Translations under genes and position numbers: made by a program
NCBI GenBank assembly: GCA_040772685.1
Contig: JAXGXQ010000001.1
Location: 372,001-436,000 of the forward strand
Length of the DNA stretch: 64,000 bases
Source: JAXGXQ01 sp040772685
GTDB taxonomy: Bacteria; Bacillota; Clostridia; Saccharofermentanales; UBA5734
Direction of reading: 5' to 3'
In this document: one piece after another, positions 49,386 through 57,898 of the stretch
Numbering within the stretch: position 1 is the stretch's first letter
Layout: the number at the start of each line of letters is the position of its first letter
Notes under the pieces: generated by a model
What the model was told of the DNA's origin: nothing
The model's database searches: none
The model's input: only the letters and a program-made list of their open reading frames with translations

Positions 49386-50723
49386 TTAATCCGATAAAGA
49401 TTCATTAAATTTAAGCGATAAAGCCTGCAAATCTGCGAGCGAGCGTTCCGCCAGCGCCAGGTTGCGGGCTTCTTTTTGTCTAATTTTCTCTTCCAGCGGT
49501 GGCAGAATACCGAAATTTGCATTCATGGGTTGAAAATCATCAACTTCCGGATCAGATACATAACGGGCCAGGGCACCTATGATGCTGTTTTGGCTGGGAA
49601 CAAATTCAAGCCGTGCAGCAGGCGGAACACCTTTTGCGGCCATAGCAGCTGCCGTTCCGGCTATTAGACCGGAAGCTATTGATTCAACATAGCCTTCCAC
49701 TCCGGTTATTTGCCCTGCGAAAAATAAACCCGGTCTACTGCGTACAGAATAATCCGCAGCCAGCAACCGAGGTGAATCCAGGAAAGTATTCCTGTGCATC
49801 ACCCCAAAACGGGCAAATTCTGCTTCTGCCAGCCCGGGAATCAGCCGGAAAACTCTTTTTTGTTCGCCGAACTTTAATCTGGTTTGAAAACCCACCATGT
49901 TATAAAGATTACCGGCAAAATTATCCTGACGTAATTGTACACAGGCATAAGGTCGGCGCCCGGTACGCGGATCAGTCAGGCCAACCGGCTTTAGCGGGCC
50001 AAAGCGCAGGGTGTCGGGACCTCGTTGTGCCATCGATTCAACCGGCATGCAGCCAGAGAAAAGCGCCTTTCGCTCAAAACCATGTACCTCAGCAACTTCC
50101 GCTGTAATCAGAGCTTGATAAAACCGAAGATACTCTTCCTCATTCAGCGGGCAATTCAAATAATCGGCTCCACCGCGATCATAGCGCGATTGACGAAATG
50201 CAATTGCCTGATCAATCGAATCTAATTCAATTATGGGCGCAGCTGCATCAAAAAAGCTCAAAGCTGCTGTGCCCAGCCTGGTTTGAATATCCTCAAACAA
50301 TTCGCCCGATGTAAGCGGTCCGGTGGCGATGACCACAAAATCATCGTCCGGGATAGTGCGAACTTCGGCTGTTACAGTTTCGATCAGCGGATGTTCTTTG
50401 ATCCGTGCCGTAACCCGTTGTGAAAAGGCCAGCCGGTCTACCGCAAGCGCACCTCCTGCCGGTAAGGCAACCGCTTCCGCTTCGCTTAGCAGGAGTGAAT
50501 TAAGGCAGCGCAACTCTTCTTTCAGCAGCCCTGAAGCTGATTGGACTCTACGAGCTTTCAGCGAATTGCTGCAAACCAGCTCAGCGTAACTGTCCAGCTC
50601 ATGCGCCGGTGTCCGCTGCTGCGGTTTCATCTCAATCAGGCGTACGGCAACACCGCGTTGGGCTGCCTGCCAGGCAGCTTCACAGCCAGCCAAACCAGCG
50701 CCAATTATTGTGATTTTCGTCAT
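49386..50723 (-). CDS. trmFO: Methylenetetrahydrofolate-tRNA-(uracil-5-)-methyltransferase TrmFO
   Basis: Flavoenzyme making m5U54 in tRNA with methylene-THF as carbon donor. FAD site GAGLAGCEAAWQAAQRGVAVRL, ELVCSNSLKARR near residue 48, and GVEGYVESIASGLIAG toward the C-terminus. 445 residues. The start overlaps the topA stop (TGATG). This topA-trmFO order is common in Firmicutes. Confidence 0.96.
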   Translation of the reverse strand: MTKITIIGAGLAGCEAAWQAAQRGVAVRLIEMKPQQRTPAHELDSYAELVCSNSLKARRVQSASGLLKEELRCLNSLLLSEAEAVALPAGGALAVDRLAFSQRVTARIKEHPLIETVTAEVRTIPDDDFVVIATGPLTSGELFEDIQTRLGTAALSFFDAAAPIIELDSIDQAIAFRQSRYDRGGADYLNCPLNEEEYLRFYQALITAEVAEVHGFERKALFSGCMPVESMAQRGPDTLRFGPLKPVGLTDPRTGRRPYACVQLRQDNFAGNLYNMVGFQTRLKFGEQKRVFRLIPGLAEAEFARFGVMHRNTFLDSPRLLAADYSVRSRPGLFFAGQITGVEGYVESIASGLIAGTAAAMAAKGVPPAARLEFVPSQNSIIGALARYVSDPEVDDFQPMNANFGILPPLEEKIRQKEARNLALAERSLADLQALSLKFNESLSD

Positions 50724-53029
50724 CAGTTATTCTCTTTTATTCTCTTTTTAGTTTTTTTCTCAGGAGCTGCGGCAGTATCGACTTTTTGTACTGCTTCTGC
50801 CTGTGCCGCACCTTCTGCGGCTGCCTCAGCTTGCTCATCAGCAGCTGCGTTGGCATCAGCCTCAGCCTTGGCAGCTTTAGTTTTTCGTTTATTTGTCGGG
50901 CAATCTCGATTGCCGCAGCGCGGATAAGCACGGCCACGGAAGCGCCTGCTAACCATGTAAGAACCACAGGTTTCACAGGTTTTTCCCTCAATCGGTAGAT
51001 CCCAACTGATGAATTTGCATTCAGGGTCGGAGCCTTTTTTGTCACAGGTAAAAAAGTCACGCTTATATTTGCGCGAACGCAGCTTCAACAGACCTGAACC
51101 GCACAAAGGGCACTTGCCGTTAACTGGTGTTTCAACGTTTTTAGTGAATTTGCAATCCGGATAACGTGAGCAGGCAACGAATTTGCCGTAGCGGCCTTCC
51201 TTGATTACCAGTTCGCCTTCCTTGCATTCAGGGCAGATCTCACCAGTGCTGACAACTGTAAGTTTAATCCGTTCCTGTTGTTCGTTTGCTTTCTCAACGC
51301 GCTCATGAAACGGCGGATAAAATTTTTGCAGCAGGGATACCCAGTCCAGTTCTCCGGACTCGACTGTATCCAGTTCTTTTTCCATTTGAGCAGTGAACTT
51401 CAAATCAACAATGTTGTCGAAATGTTCTTCCAACATGCCGGTAACAACTTTCCCCAGTTCAGTCGGCACCAGAAATTTGCGTTCTTTTTCTACATACTGG
51501 CGGTCCTGAATTGTCGAAATTGTTGGCGCGTAGGTTGAAGGACGCCCAATTCCCTGCTCTTCCATGGCTTTGATCAGTGTAGCTTCAGTATAACGGGCCG
51601 GAGGCTGGGTAAACTTTTGCTCAGGAGTCAGGCTGTGCAAGTGCAGAACTTCACCCTCGGTAAGTTCCGGCAAACGCTCGTTGCTTGATTCTTCATCGTT
51701 TTTGTCAGTTTCCTTTTTGTCTTCTGGATCCGGCTGGACTTCAGCCTGCTGACCATACAGCACAAGATAACCTGGAAATTTGATGGTTTCGCCTTTCGTC
51801 CGGAACAGGTGCGTACCGGCCAGGATGTCAACTGACAGAGTATCAATTACAGCAGCCGCCATTTGCGAAGCCATAAACCTGTCCCAGATCAACTTGTACA
51901 AACGGTATTGATCATGAGAAACAAGGTCACGGATTTCACTGGGCGGCAAGTTAAAGTGGGCAGGCCGGATCGCTTCGTGAGCATCCTGAGCTGAATTGCG
52001 GTTTCGGTATAGCCGCGGGGATTTGGGCAGGTATTCACTGCCAAACCGCTGTAGAATCAGCTCACGTGATTCATTGAGTGCTTCTTGAGAAACACGGACA
52101 GAGTCAGTACGTATATAGGTAACCAGAGCAGTGGCGCCCAAACCAGGCAAATCAATACCTTCGTAGAGTTGCTGAGCTATACTCATGGTGCGGCGGGAAG
52201 TAAAGCCATGAACTCTGGAAGCGTCCTGTTGCAGAGTACTTGTGGTAAATGGAGCGTAAGGCTGCTTACGGCGGGTGCCACGCTTCACTGTTCCAACAGT
52301 GAAGGGTTTGCCTTTAATGTCTGCTAACAGCTCGGCAACTTCCTCTGCGTTGGATAACCGCACTTTTTCTGCTTTAGTTGTACGTTTTTCACCAAAATAA
52401 CGTGATCTAAAGGTATTACCAAGGTCACCTGACTTGCTCAATAAAGCCGTAAGCAAGTGGTATTCCTCTGGCACGAAAGCATCAATCTCTCGTTCGCGTT
52501 CAACTATCATGCGGGTGGCGACTGACTGCACGCGGCCTGCCGACAAACCTTTGCGGATTTTCTTCCACAACAGCGGGCTAAGCTCATAACCAACCAGACG
52601 GTCCAAAATGCGGCGGGCCTGCTGAGAGTTAACCAGGTCGAGATCTATCGGGCGCGGCTCTTTAACAGCTGCCTTGACAGCCTGTTCAGTAATTTCATTA
52701 AAGAAAATCCGGATCGGTTCGTTGACGTCCAGCTTAAGCACATTGGCTATATGCCAGGCGATTGCTTCACCTTCGCGGTCCGGGTCAGTTGCCAACAGAA
52801 TCTGATCGCTCTGTTCAGCCATATCCTTCAATTCGCGAATTACTTTTTCTTTTCCCTTCATGGTGATATAACGCGGCTTAAAATCGTTTGCTACATCAAC
52901 ACCAAGCGTAGAAGACGGTAAGTCGCGTATATGTCCAACTGATGCTGTTATACGGTAATCGTTGCCCAGATAACGGCCAATTGTTTTGGCCTTGGCTGGT
53001 GATTCAACGATAACCAGCGTTTTCGTCAT
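50723..53029 (-). CDS. topA: DNA topoisomerase I
   Basis: Type IA topoisomerase that relaxes negative supercoils. TOPRIM start LVIVESPAKAKTIGRYLG, DPDREGEAIAWH, and the active-site Tyr in ALVTYIRTDS. The C-terminal part has three zinc-ribbon modules (CPECKEGE.., CPLCGSG.., CETCGSY..). It ends in a 45-residue Ala/Glu-rich then Lys-rich tail, probably helical and DNA- or RNAP-contacting; such basic tails occur in other bacteria. 768 residues. Confidence 0.97.
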   Translation of the reverse strand: MTKTLVIVESPAKAKTIGRYLGNDYRITASVGHIRDLPSSTLGVDVANDFKPRYITMKGKEKVIRELKDMAEQSDQILLATDPDREGEAIAWHIANVLKLDVNEPIRIFFNEITEQAVKAAVKEPRPIDLDLVNSQQARRILDRLVGYELSPLLWKKIRKGLSAGRVQSVATRMIVEREREIDAFVPEEYHLLTALLSKSGDLGNTFRSRYFGEKRTTKAEKVRLSNAEEVAELLADIKGKPFTVGTVKRGTRRKQPYAPFTTSTLQQDASRVHGFTSRRTMSIAQQLYEGIDLPGLGATALVTYIRTDSVRVSQEALNESRELILQRFGSEYLPKSPRLYRNRNSAQDAHEAIRPAHFNLPPSEIRDLVSHDQYRLYKLIWDRFMASQMAAAVIDTLSVDILAGTHLFRTKGETIKFPGYLVLYGQQAEVQPDPEDKKETDKNDEESSNERLPELTEGEVLHLHSLTPEQKFTQPPARYTEATLIKAMEEQGIGRPSTYAPTISTIQDRQYVEKERKFLVPTELGKVVTGMLEEHFDNIVDLKFTAQMEKELDTVESGELDWVSLLQKFYPPFHERVEKANEQQERIKLTVVSTGEICPECKEGELVIKEGRYGKFVACSRYPDCKFTKNVETPVNGKCPLCGSGLLKLRSRKYKRDFFTCDKKGSDPECKFISWDLPIEGKTCETCGSYMVSRRFRGRAYPRCGNRDCPTNKRKTKAAKAEADANAAADEQAEAAAEGAAQAEAVQKVDTAAAPEKKTKKRIKENN

Positions 53030-53130
53030 TTGTATAATCCCTCACTATCGTGACAAAATATTAATTAATGTAATTAATGGTTGGTTGCGTTGATTATAAA
53101 CGCTGATTTTATTTCCCAAACCGTTACAAT

Positions 53131-53159
53131 TATATACAGAAACCGAAGTTACTTGTCAA
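53131..53159 (-). promoter_or_regulatory. Promoter for topA-trmFO
   Basis: TTGACA at 53154-53159, 17-base spacer, TATATA at 53131-53136 (or 19 bases to an overlapping TATAAT at 53129-53134). The leader of about 95 bases is A/T-rich and holds a GCGTT/AACGC hairpin (53087-53103). Confidence 0.65.
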
Positions 53160-53167
53160 AAGCTGAT

Positions 53168-54352
53168 TCAGCTCCGCAGCAATATAAACTTGCCGCGATC
53201 GCGTTTTACCTTGCCTGCAATTTCCAATTCTGTCAGTTGACACAGTATATCAGGTAAAGCAGTATTCATTAAATTTGCCAGCTCAGCCGAACTTAAAGCG
53301 CAGCCGCGCAGCAATTGGCATATTTCCTCAGCAACCCGGTTTGTTTTCAAACAACTGGATTCTTCAACTTTACGTAAATCATCGCTTTCAGCTTCATCCA
53401 GATAGGCTGTAAATGAATCCAGACGGCGTGCTACAGGCAAACGCCAGAGCACATCATCAACTTCAGTCAACATAAATGCACCTTCAGCAATCAAACGGTT
53501 GCAACCTTCACTTTCACGTGACAGAACATTTCCCGGAACCGCATAAACATCGCGGCCCTGATCGGCAGCAAATGATGCCGTAATCATGGAACCGCTTTTC
53601 AAAGAAGCTTCAATTACAATCACAGCATCTGCCAGCCCACTGAGAATTCGGTTTCTGGCTGGAAAATATGTACGGATCGGCGGGGTTCCCGGTAAGTGTT
53701 CACTGATAACAGTGCCATGCTCGCAAATCCGATCAAGTAATGCTGCGTTGTCCGGCGGGTATACTATATCGAGTCCGCAAGCCATTACAGCCAGCGTCTG
53801 CTCGCCGGCTGAGAGCGCGCTTTCATGCGCTATGGTATCGATACCCCGCGCCATCCCGCTGATTATCAAAACTCCGGCCTCAGCCAGCTGCTCAGCGAAA
53901 CGGCGGCCAACTAAACGCCCATAACCGGTAGGCCTTCTGGTTCCAACTATGGTAGCGGTGGTCTTCTCTGCCAAAACTGACTGGATTTCTCTGCCGCGAC
54001 AGAACAAAACAATCGGGAAGCCGCTGATCTGACGCAGGTTCTCCGGATAGCGATTGTCTGAGCAGGCGACGGCACTGATTTTCTGGCATCTGCATTGCTC
54101 TGCAATTTGAATGGCTCGTTCACGCAGCAGTCCCGAGTGCAATAATGTGGAAAGGCGTTGAATTCTTTCCGGTGGGCCACTGACTGCTTCCAGAATTGTT
54201 TTGTCTGACAATTCAAACAGCTTCTTGAAACTACCGGCCAAATCAGCCAGGCTGAGCAAGTGGCGGCTGGCCAGCCGGCCTTCTTTAATCAACAGTGCCA
54301 GGCGGATGCAATCCAGTAACTCCACTTTTTCAGACTTGAGCGAAACAGGCAT
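53168..54352 (-). CDS. dprA: DNA processing protein DprA
   Basis: Loads RecA on incoming single-stranded DNA in transformation. The Rossmann-like core is complete: VGTRRPTGYGRLVGRR, SGMARGIDTIAHESAL, SEHLPGTPP, FPARNRILSGLADAVIVIEA. An N-terminal helical domain and a C-terminal winged-helix (from about residue 330) flank it. 394 residues. The start overlaps the comM stop by one base (TAATG), pairing two genes linked with competence. Confidence 0.95.
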   Translation of the reverse strand: MPVSLKSEKVELLDCIRLALLIKEGRLASRHLLSLADLAGSFKKLFELSDKTILEAVSGPPERIQRLSTLLHSGLLRERAIQIAEQCRCQKISAVACSDNRYPENLRQISGFPIVLFCRGREIQSVLAEKTTATIVGTRRPTGYGRLVGRRFAEQLAEAGVLIISGMARGIDTIAHESALSAGEQTLAVMACGLDIVYPPDNAALLDRICEHGTVISEHLPGTPPIRTYFPARNRILSGLADAVIVIEASLKSGSMITASFAADQGRDVYAVPGNVLSRESEGCNRLIAEGAFMLTEVDDVLWRLPVARRLDSFTAYLDEAESDDLRKVEESSCLKTNRVAEEICQLLRGCALSSAELANLMNTALPDILCQLTELEIAGKVKRDRGKFILLRS

Positions 54353-55935
54353 TAGTTATCTCCTATCATCATTCTGAATTGCAGAGCCTCGCCAAGATGA
54401 GACATACCGATCTTCTCCTCACCTGCCAGGTCTGCAATAGTTCGGGCAACACGCAGAATCTTTTGATAACCGCGCACAGTCAGCTGAAGCGATTCAGCCG
54501 CAGTTGCGGCTTTTCGCAGGACAACCGGCGGAATCAGGAAGTCGTCCGCCAGAGTATCACTGCAATGTAAGCCATTGAGCCTTGGTTTTAAGCCTTGCCT
54601 GCAACAACGCTCCAACTGGAACTGCCGGCAGACAGCAATCCTGGCGGCCAGCTCCACGCTGGTATGGGCCGGTCTTTTATCCTTCGTCACAGTGCGGTTT
54701 AGCGACTCGGCATCCAGCCTGGTCATTGTCGCGAAAAGATCGACTCGATCCAGCAAGGGGCCCGAAAGACGCGACAGATGCTGTTTGACCTGGTAATCGT
54801 CACAGCTGCAGCGTTTACGGTCATCCAGATAATTGCCGCAGCGACAGGGATTGGCTGCTCCGACCAAAAGAAAAGATGCCGGCCACAAAACAGTGTACTG
54901 GCTGCGGCTTACCCTGATTAACTTTTCTTCCAGTGGCTGCCGCAAGTTGTCCAGCACTGCAGGCTCAAACTCTGTCATTTCGTCTAAAAACAAGACTCCG
55001 TGATGTGCCAAGCTGACTTCTCCCGGTCGCGGAGTGCTGCCGCCGCCAAGCATTGCCGCTTTAGAAATACTGTGATGCGGGGCGCGGAAAGGCCGCTTTG
55101 TGATTAAGCCGCTGTTTTCTCCCAACAAGCCGGCTACACTGTAAATGCGTGTTAATTCAAGTGATTCTTCAGAATTCAGCGGAGGCAACAGACTCATAAT
55201 CGTGTTTACCAATGCCGTTTTACCGCTGCCCGGCGAACCAAGCAAGAGCAGATTGTGTTGACCAGCCGCAGCAATTTCGATAGCTCTGATTGCGTGTTCC
55301 TGACCAACAATACTGCTGATATCCGCACCCGCTTTGGCGTGATTCAGATCAGTAGCAGGCTCTTGCTCCTTAGTGCATCCATTCGTTTCTGGTTGTTTCG
55401 CGTAAACTCGCGTTGCATGATTACCATTAAGCAGGGCGACAAGTTCTGCCAGCGAACTGACAAAAACTACTTTATCGTCGGCTATAGCTTCCACTTCACG
55501 CCGGTTTCCCGATGGCAGCATACAAAGCTGAGAACCAGATTCATGAATTGCTGCATAACGGCTGATAGCACCTGGAACCCCGCGTATTCTGCCATCCAGT
55601 GTTAGTTCGCCAAAGGCCGTCAGTAGCTCTGCTGGATTTGGCACCTGGCCGGAGGCGATCAAGATAGCGAGAGCAAGCGGCAAGTCAAAAGCAGAACCTT
55701 GCTTACGCAGCCAGGCAGGCGCCAATGACGCCGTTATTCGACTGTTGGGAAAGGTGCAGCCGCTGCTGCGAATTGCCGCCTGTACTCTGTTACGCGATTC
55801 TTTAATAGCGGGATCTGCCAGCCCAACCAGTTCAAACCCCGGCAAACCGGGTGATATAGCGACTTCAATATCGACCATTACCCCCTGGATTCCGTGTTGC
55901 GCACTGCTTCTTACAATTCCATAACGCTTTTGCAC
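54352..55935 (-). CDS. comM: YifB/ComM family AAA+ ATPase (Mg chelatase-like)
   Basis: Hexameric helicase-like ATPase; in Vibrio ComM drives branch migration in transformation. N-terminal LonC-like domain (DIEVAISPGLPGFELVGLADPAIKE in pieces: SPGLPGFELVGL), Walker A GSPGSGKTAL, FRAPHHSISKAAMLGGG, Walker B GVLFLDEM, a C4 cysteine patch (NPCRCGNY...CSC), and a C-terminal Mg chelatase-type domain. I start at GTG 55935, since AAGGAG lies six bases upstream and the family starts here; 36 further upstream codons are open. 527 residues. Confidence 0.9.
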   Translation of the reverse strand: MQKRYGIVRSSAQHGIQGVMVDIEVAISPGLPGFELVGLADPAIKESRNRVQAAIRSSGCTFPNSRITASLAPAWLRKQGSAFDLPLALAILIASGQVPNPAELLTAFGELTLDGRIRGVPGAISRYAAIHESGSQLCMLPSGNRREVEAIADDKVVFVSSLAELVALLNGNHATRVYAKQPETNGCTKEQEPATDLNHAKAGADISSIVGQEHAIRAIEIAAAGQHNLLLLGSPGSGKTALVNTIMSLLPPLNSEESLELTRIYSVAGLLGENSGLITKRPFRAPHHSISKAAMLGGGSTPRPGEVSLAHHGVLFLDEMTEFEPAVLDNLRQPLEEKLIRVSRSQYTVLWPASFLLVGAANPCRCGNYLDDRKRCSCDDYQVKQHLSRLSGPLLDRVDLFATMTRLDAESLNRTVTKDKRPAHTSVELAARIAVCRQFQLERCCRQGLKPRLNGLHCSDTLADDFLIPPVVLRKAATAAESLQLTVRGYQKILRVARTIADLAGEEKIGMSHLGEALQFRMMIGDN

Positions 55936-56123
55936 GTCTCGCTCCTTTATAATCTGCTGTTCAATAAATATTGCCGTTAACATTGCCGTTGGAATGAATT
56001 GTTCAAAAACAGAATATATGTTCTGATCCGTGAGGACGATCATTTTTCAGTTGCAAAAAGCGACAAAAGACAACAGTATCTTGTCAGGTGCGCAGCAAAA
56101 GCAAAATTCGCCGAGAAAATAGT

Positions 56124-56152
56124 TTGCGGTTAATGATTGATTTGCATATAAT
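56124..56152 (+). promoter_or_regulatory. Promoter for ychF
   Basis: TTGCGG at 56124-56129, 17-base spacer, perfect TATAAT at 56147-56152. Confidence 0.7.
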
Positions 56153-56179
56153 ACCAACGGATTTACAAGGAGGCTTGCC

Positions 56180-57271
56180 ATGAAACTCGGTATTGTCGGT
56201 TTGCCAAATGTCGGCAAAAGCACATTATTCAACGCGATTACCCGCGCCGGCGCAGCGGTTGCCAACTACCCTTTCTGCACCATCGAACCTAATGTCGGTG
56301 TAGTTTCGGTACCCGACAAGCGTCTCGATTTCCTCAGTGAATTATACAAACCTGAAAAATATACTCCTGCCGTTATCGAGTTTGTTGACATAGCTGGTCT
56401 CGTGAAAGGTGCGAGCAAGGGTGAAGGCCTCGGCAATAAATTTCTGGCCAACATCCGCGAAGTTGACGCTATAGCCCATGTTGTCCGCTGCTTCGACGAC
56501 CCTGATGTCGCCCATGTTGATGGTCGGGCCGACCCGGCACGGGACATCGAAACAATCAACCTTGAACTGATTCTCTCGGACATGGAATTCGTGGAGCGCC
56601 GGATAGATCGTCTGCGCCGGCTTGCTAAGGGCGGCGACCGCAAACTTGTAGCCGATTTGGCGCTGGCTGAAAGAATCAGCAAGGTTCTGGAGCAAGGCTT
56701 GCCGGCTCGCTCGCTGGAATATGACGCCGCTGAGCAGGAACTGATGCATGAGCTGCCGCTGCTTTCGTTGAAACCAGTGCTTTATATTGCCAATATCTCG
56801 GAATCTGACATTGGCGCGCCAGATACCCCCGAAGTCAAAACAGTCCGGGAGATCGCCGCTTCCGAAAACGCTGAAGTTGTAGCTATCAGTGCGCGGATTG
56901 AAGAAGAAATCGCGGCTTTGGAAGAAGATGAACGTGCCATGTTCCTGGAAGATTTAGGATTAAAGGCATCTGGACTGGATCAGGTTGTACAGGCTGGGTA
57001 CCATCTGCTGGGACTGATCTCGTTTCTTACAGCCGGACCAACAGAAGTGCGGGCCTGGACAATCAAACGGGGCACAAAAGCACCGCAGGCAGCAGGGAAA
57101 ATTCACACCGATTTTGAACGCGGCTTTATTCGCGCCGAAATTGTGGCATATGATGATTTGAAAGCGTGCGGTACCTATGCGGCTGCTCGTGAAAAAGGGC
57201 TGGTTCGCTCAGAAGGCAAAGAATATGTCGTTCAGGATGGCGATATAATACTATTCCGCTTTAACGTGTAG
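56180..57271 (+). CDS. ychF: Redox-regulated ATPase/GTPase YchF (OLA1 family)
   Basis: Obg-family P-loop protein that binds ribosomes and prefers ATP in many species. G1 GLPNVGKSTLFNAIT at residues 7-21, G3 DIAGLVKGAS, coiled coil in the middle, and a C-terminal TGS domain (FNTGPTE-like TAGPTEVRAWTI, GKIHTDFERGFIRAE). 363 residues, ATG with AAGGAGG. Its last 21 bases overlap the end of coaE on the other strand. Confidence 0.97.
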   Translation: MKLGIVGLPNVGKSTLFNAITRAGAAVANYPFCTIEPNVGVVSVPDKRLDFLSELYKPEKYTPAVIEFVDIAGLVKGASKGEGLGNKFLANIREVDAIAHVVRCFDDPDVAHVDGRADPARDIETINLELILSDMEFVERRIDRLRRLAKGGDRKLVADLALAERISKVLEQGLPARSLEYDAAEQELMHELPLLSLKPVLYIANISESDIGAPDTPEVKTVREIAASENAEVVAISARIEEEIAALEEDERAMFLEDLGLKASGLDQVVQAGYHLLGLISFLTAGPTEVRAWTIKRGTKAPQAAGKIHTDFERGFIRAEIVAYDDLKACGTYAAAREKGLVRSEGKEYVVQDGDIILFRFNV

Positions 57272-57898
57272 TTCTTCAGCAGAAAGCGGCCGGTAGCGGA
57301 TGCCGCGCTGGCCGAGTTCTTCGCTGACAAGAGTGTTAACCTGATTGAAAAGCGCGTCCAGGTTATCGTTATTTTCGATCAAATGTGTGGCCAGCGCTTT
57401 ATATTCTTCATCTGTCATTTGCATCTTAATGCGACGGCGTGCTTCGGCAGCAGACATGCCGCGGCCGACAAGCCTGTTGATCCGATTATCTTCATCAGCC
57501 CAAACCACCCATACCTGATCGCATTTATCCAAAAAGCCTTCCTTGACCGGAATCGGCACATCCAGAAAAACAGCCTTGACTTTATTTTGTTCCAACTGCT
57601 CAATACTTGCATTTATTTCAGCCAGAACCTGCCGGTGGATTATCTGACTCAAACGATCCAGGCTGCGGCGGTTTTCGAAAACCAGTTCAGCCATTTTTTT
57701 TCTGTCCAGACTGCCGTCTTCAGCCAGCATATCTTCGCCAAACTGTTCAGTAATCATCGGCAGCGCACTGCCACCTGCAGCAGTCACATTGCGAGAAATC
57801 TGATCTGCATCCAGAACCGGCAAGCCAGTCTGTGCGCAAATCTTTGCTACAGTAGTTTTTCCCGAGCCAATGCCCCCTGTGATTCCTATTACAAACAT
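57251..57898 (-). CDS. coaE: Dephospho-CoA kinase
   Basis: Last step of coenzyme A synthesis. P-loop GGIGSGKT at residues 8-15, LDADQISR near 34 and VPIPVKEG near 110 are typical. 215 residues. It begins one base after the polA stop region, as in many Firmicutes where polA and coaE are adjacent. The C-terminal 20 residues are encoded in DNA shared with the 3' end of ychF. Confidence 0.95.
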   Translation of the reverse strand: MFVIGITGGIGSGKTTVAKICAQTGLPVLDADQISRNVTAAGGSALPMITEQFGEDMLAEDGSLDRKKMAELVFENRRSLDRLSQIIHRQVLAEINASIEQLEQNKVKAVFLDVPIPVKEGFLDKCDQVWVVWADEDNRINRLVGRGMSAAEARRRIKMQMTDEEYKALATHLIENNDNLDALFNQVNTLVSEELGQRGIRYRPLSAEELHVKAE

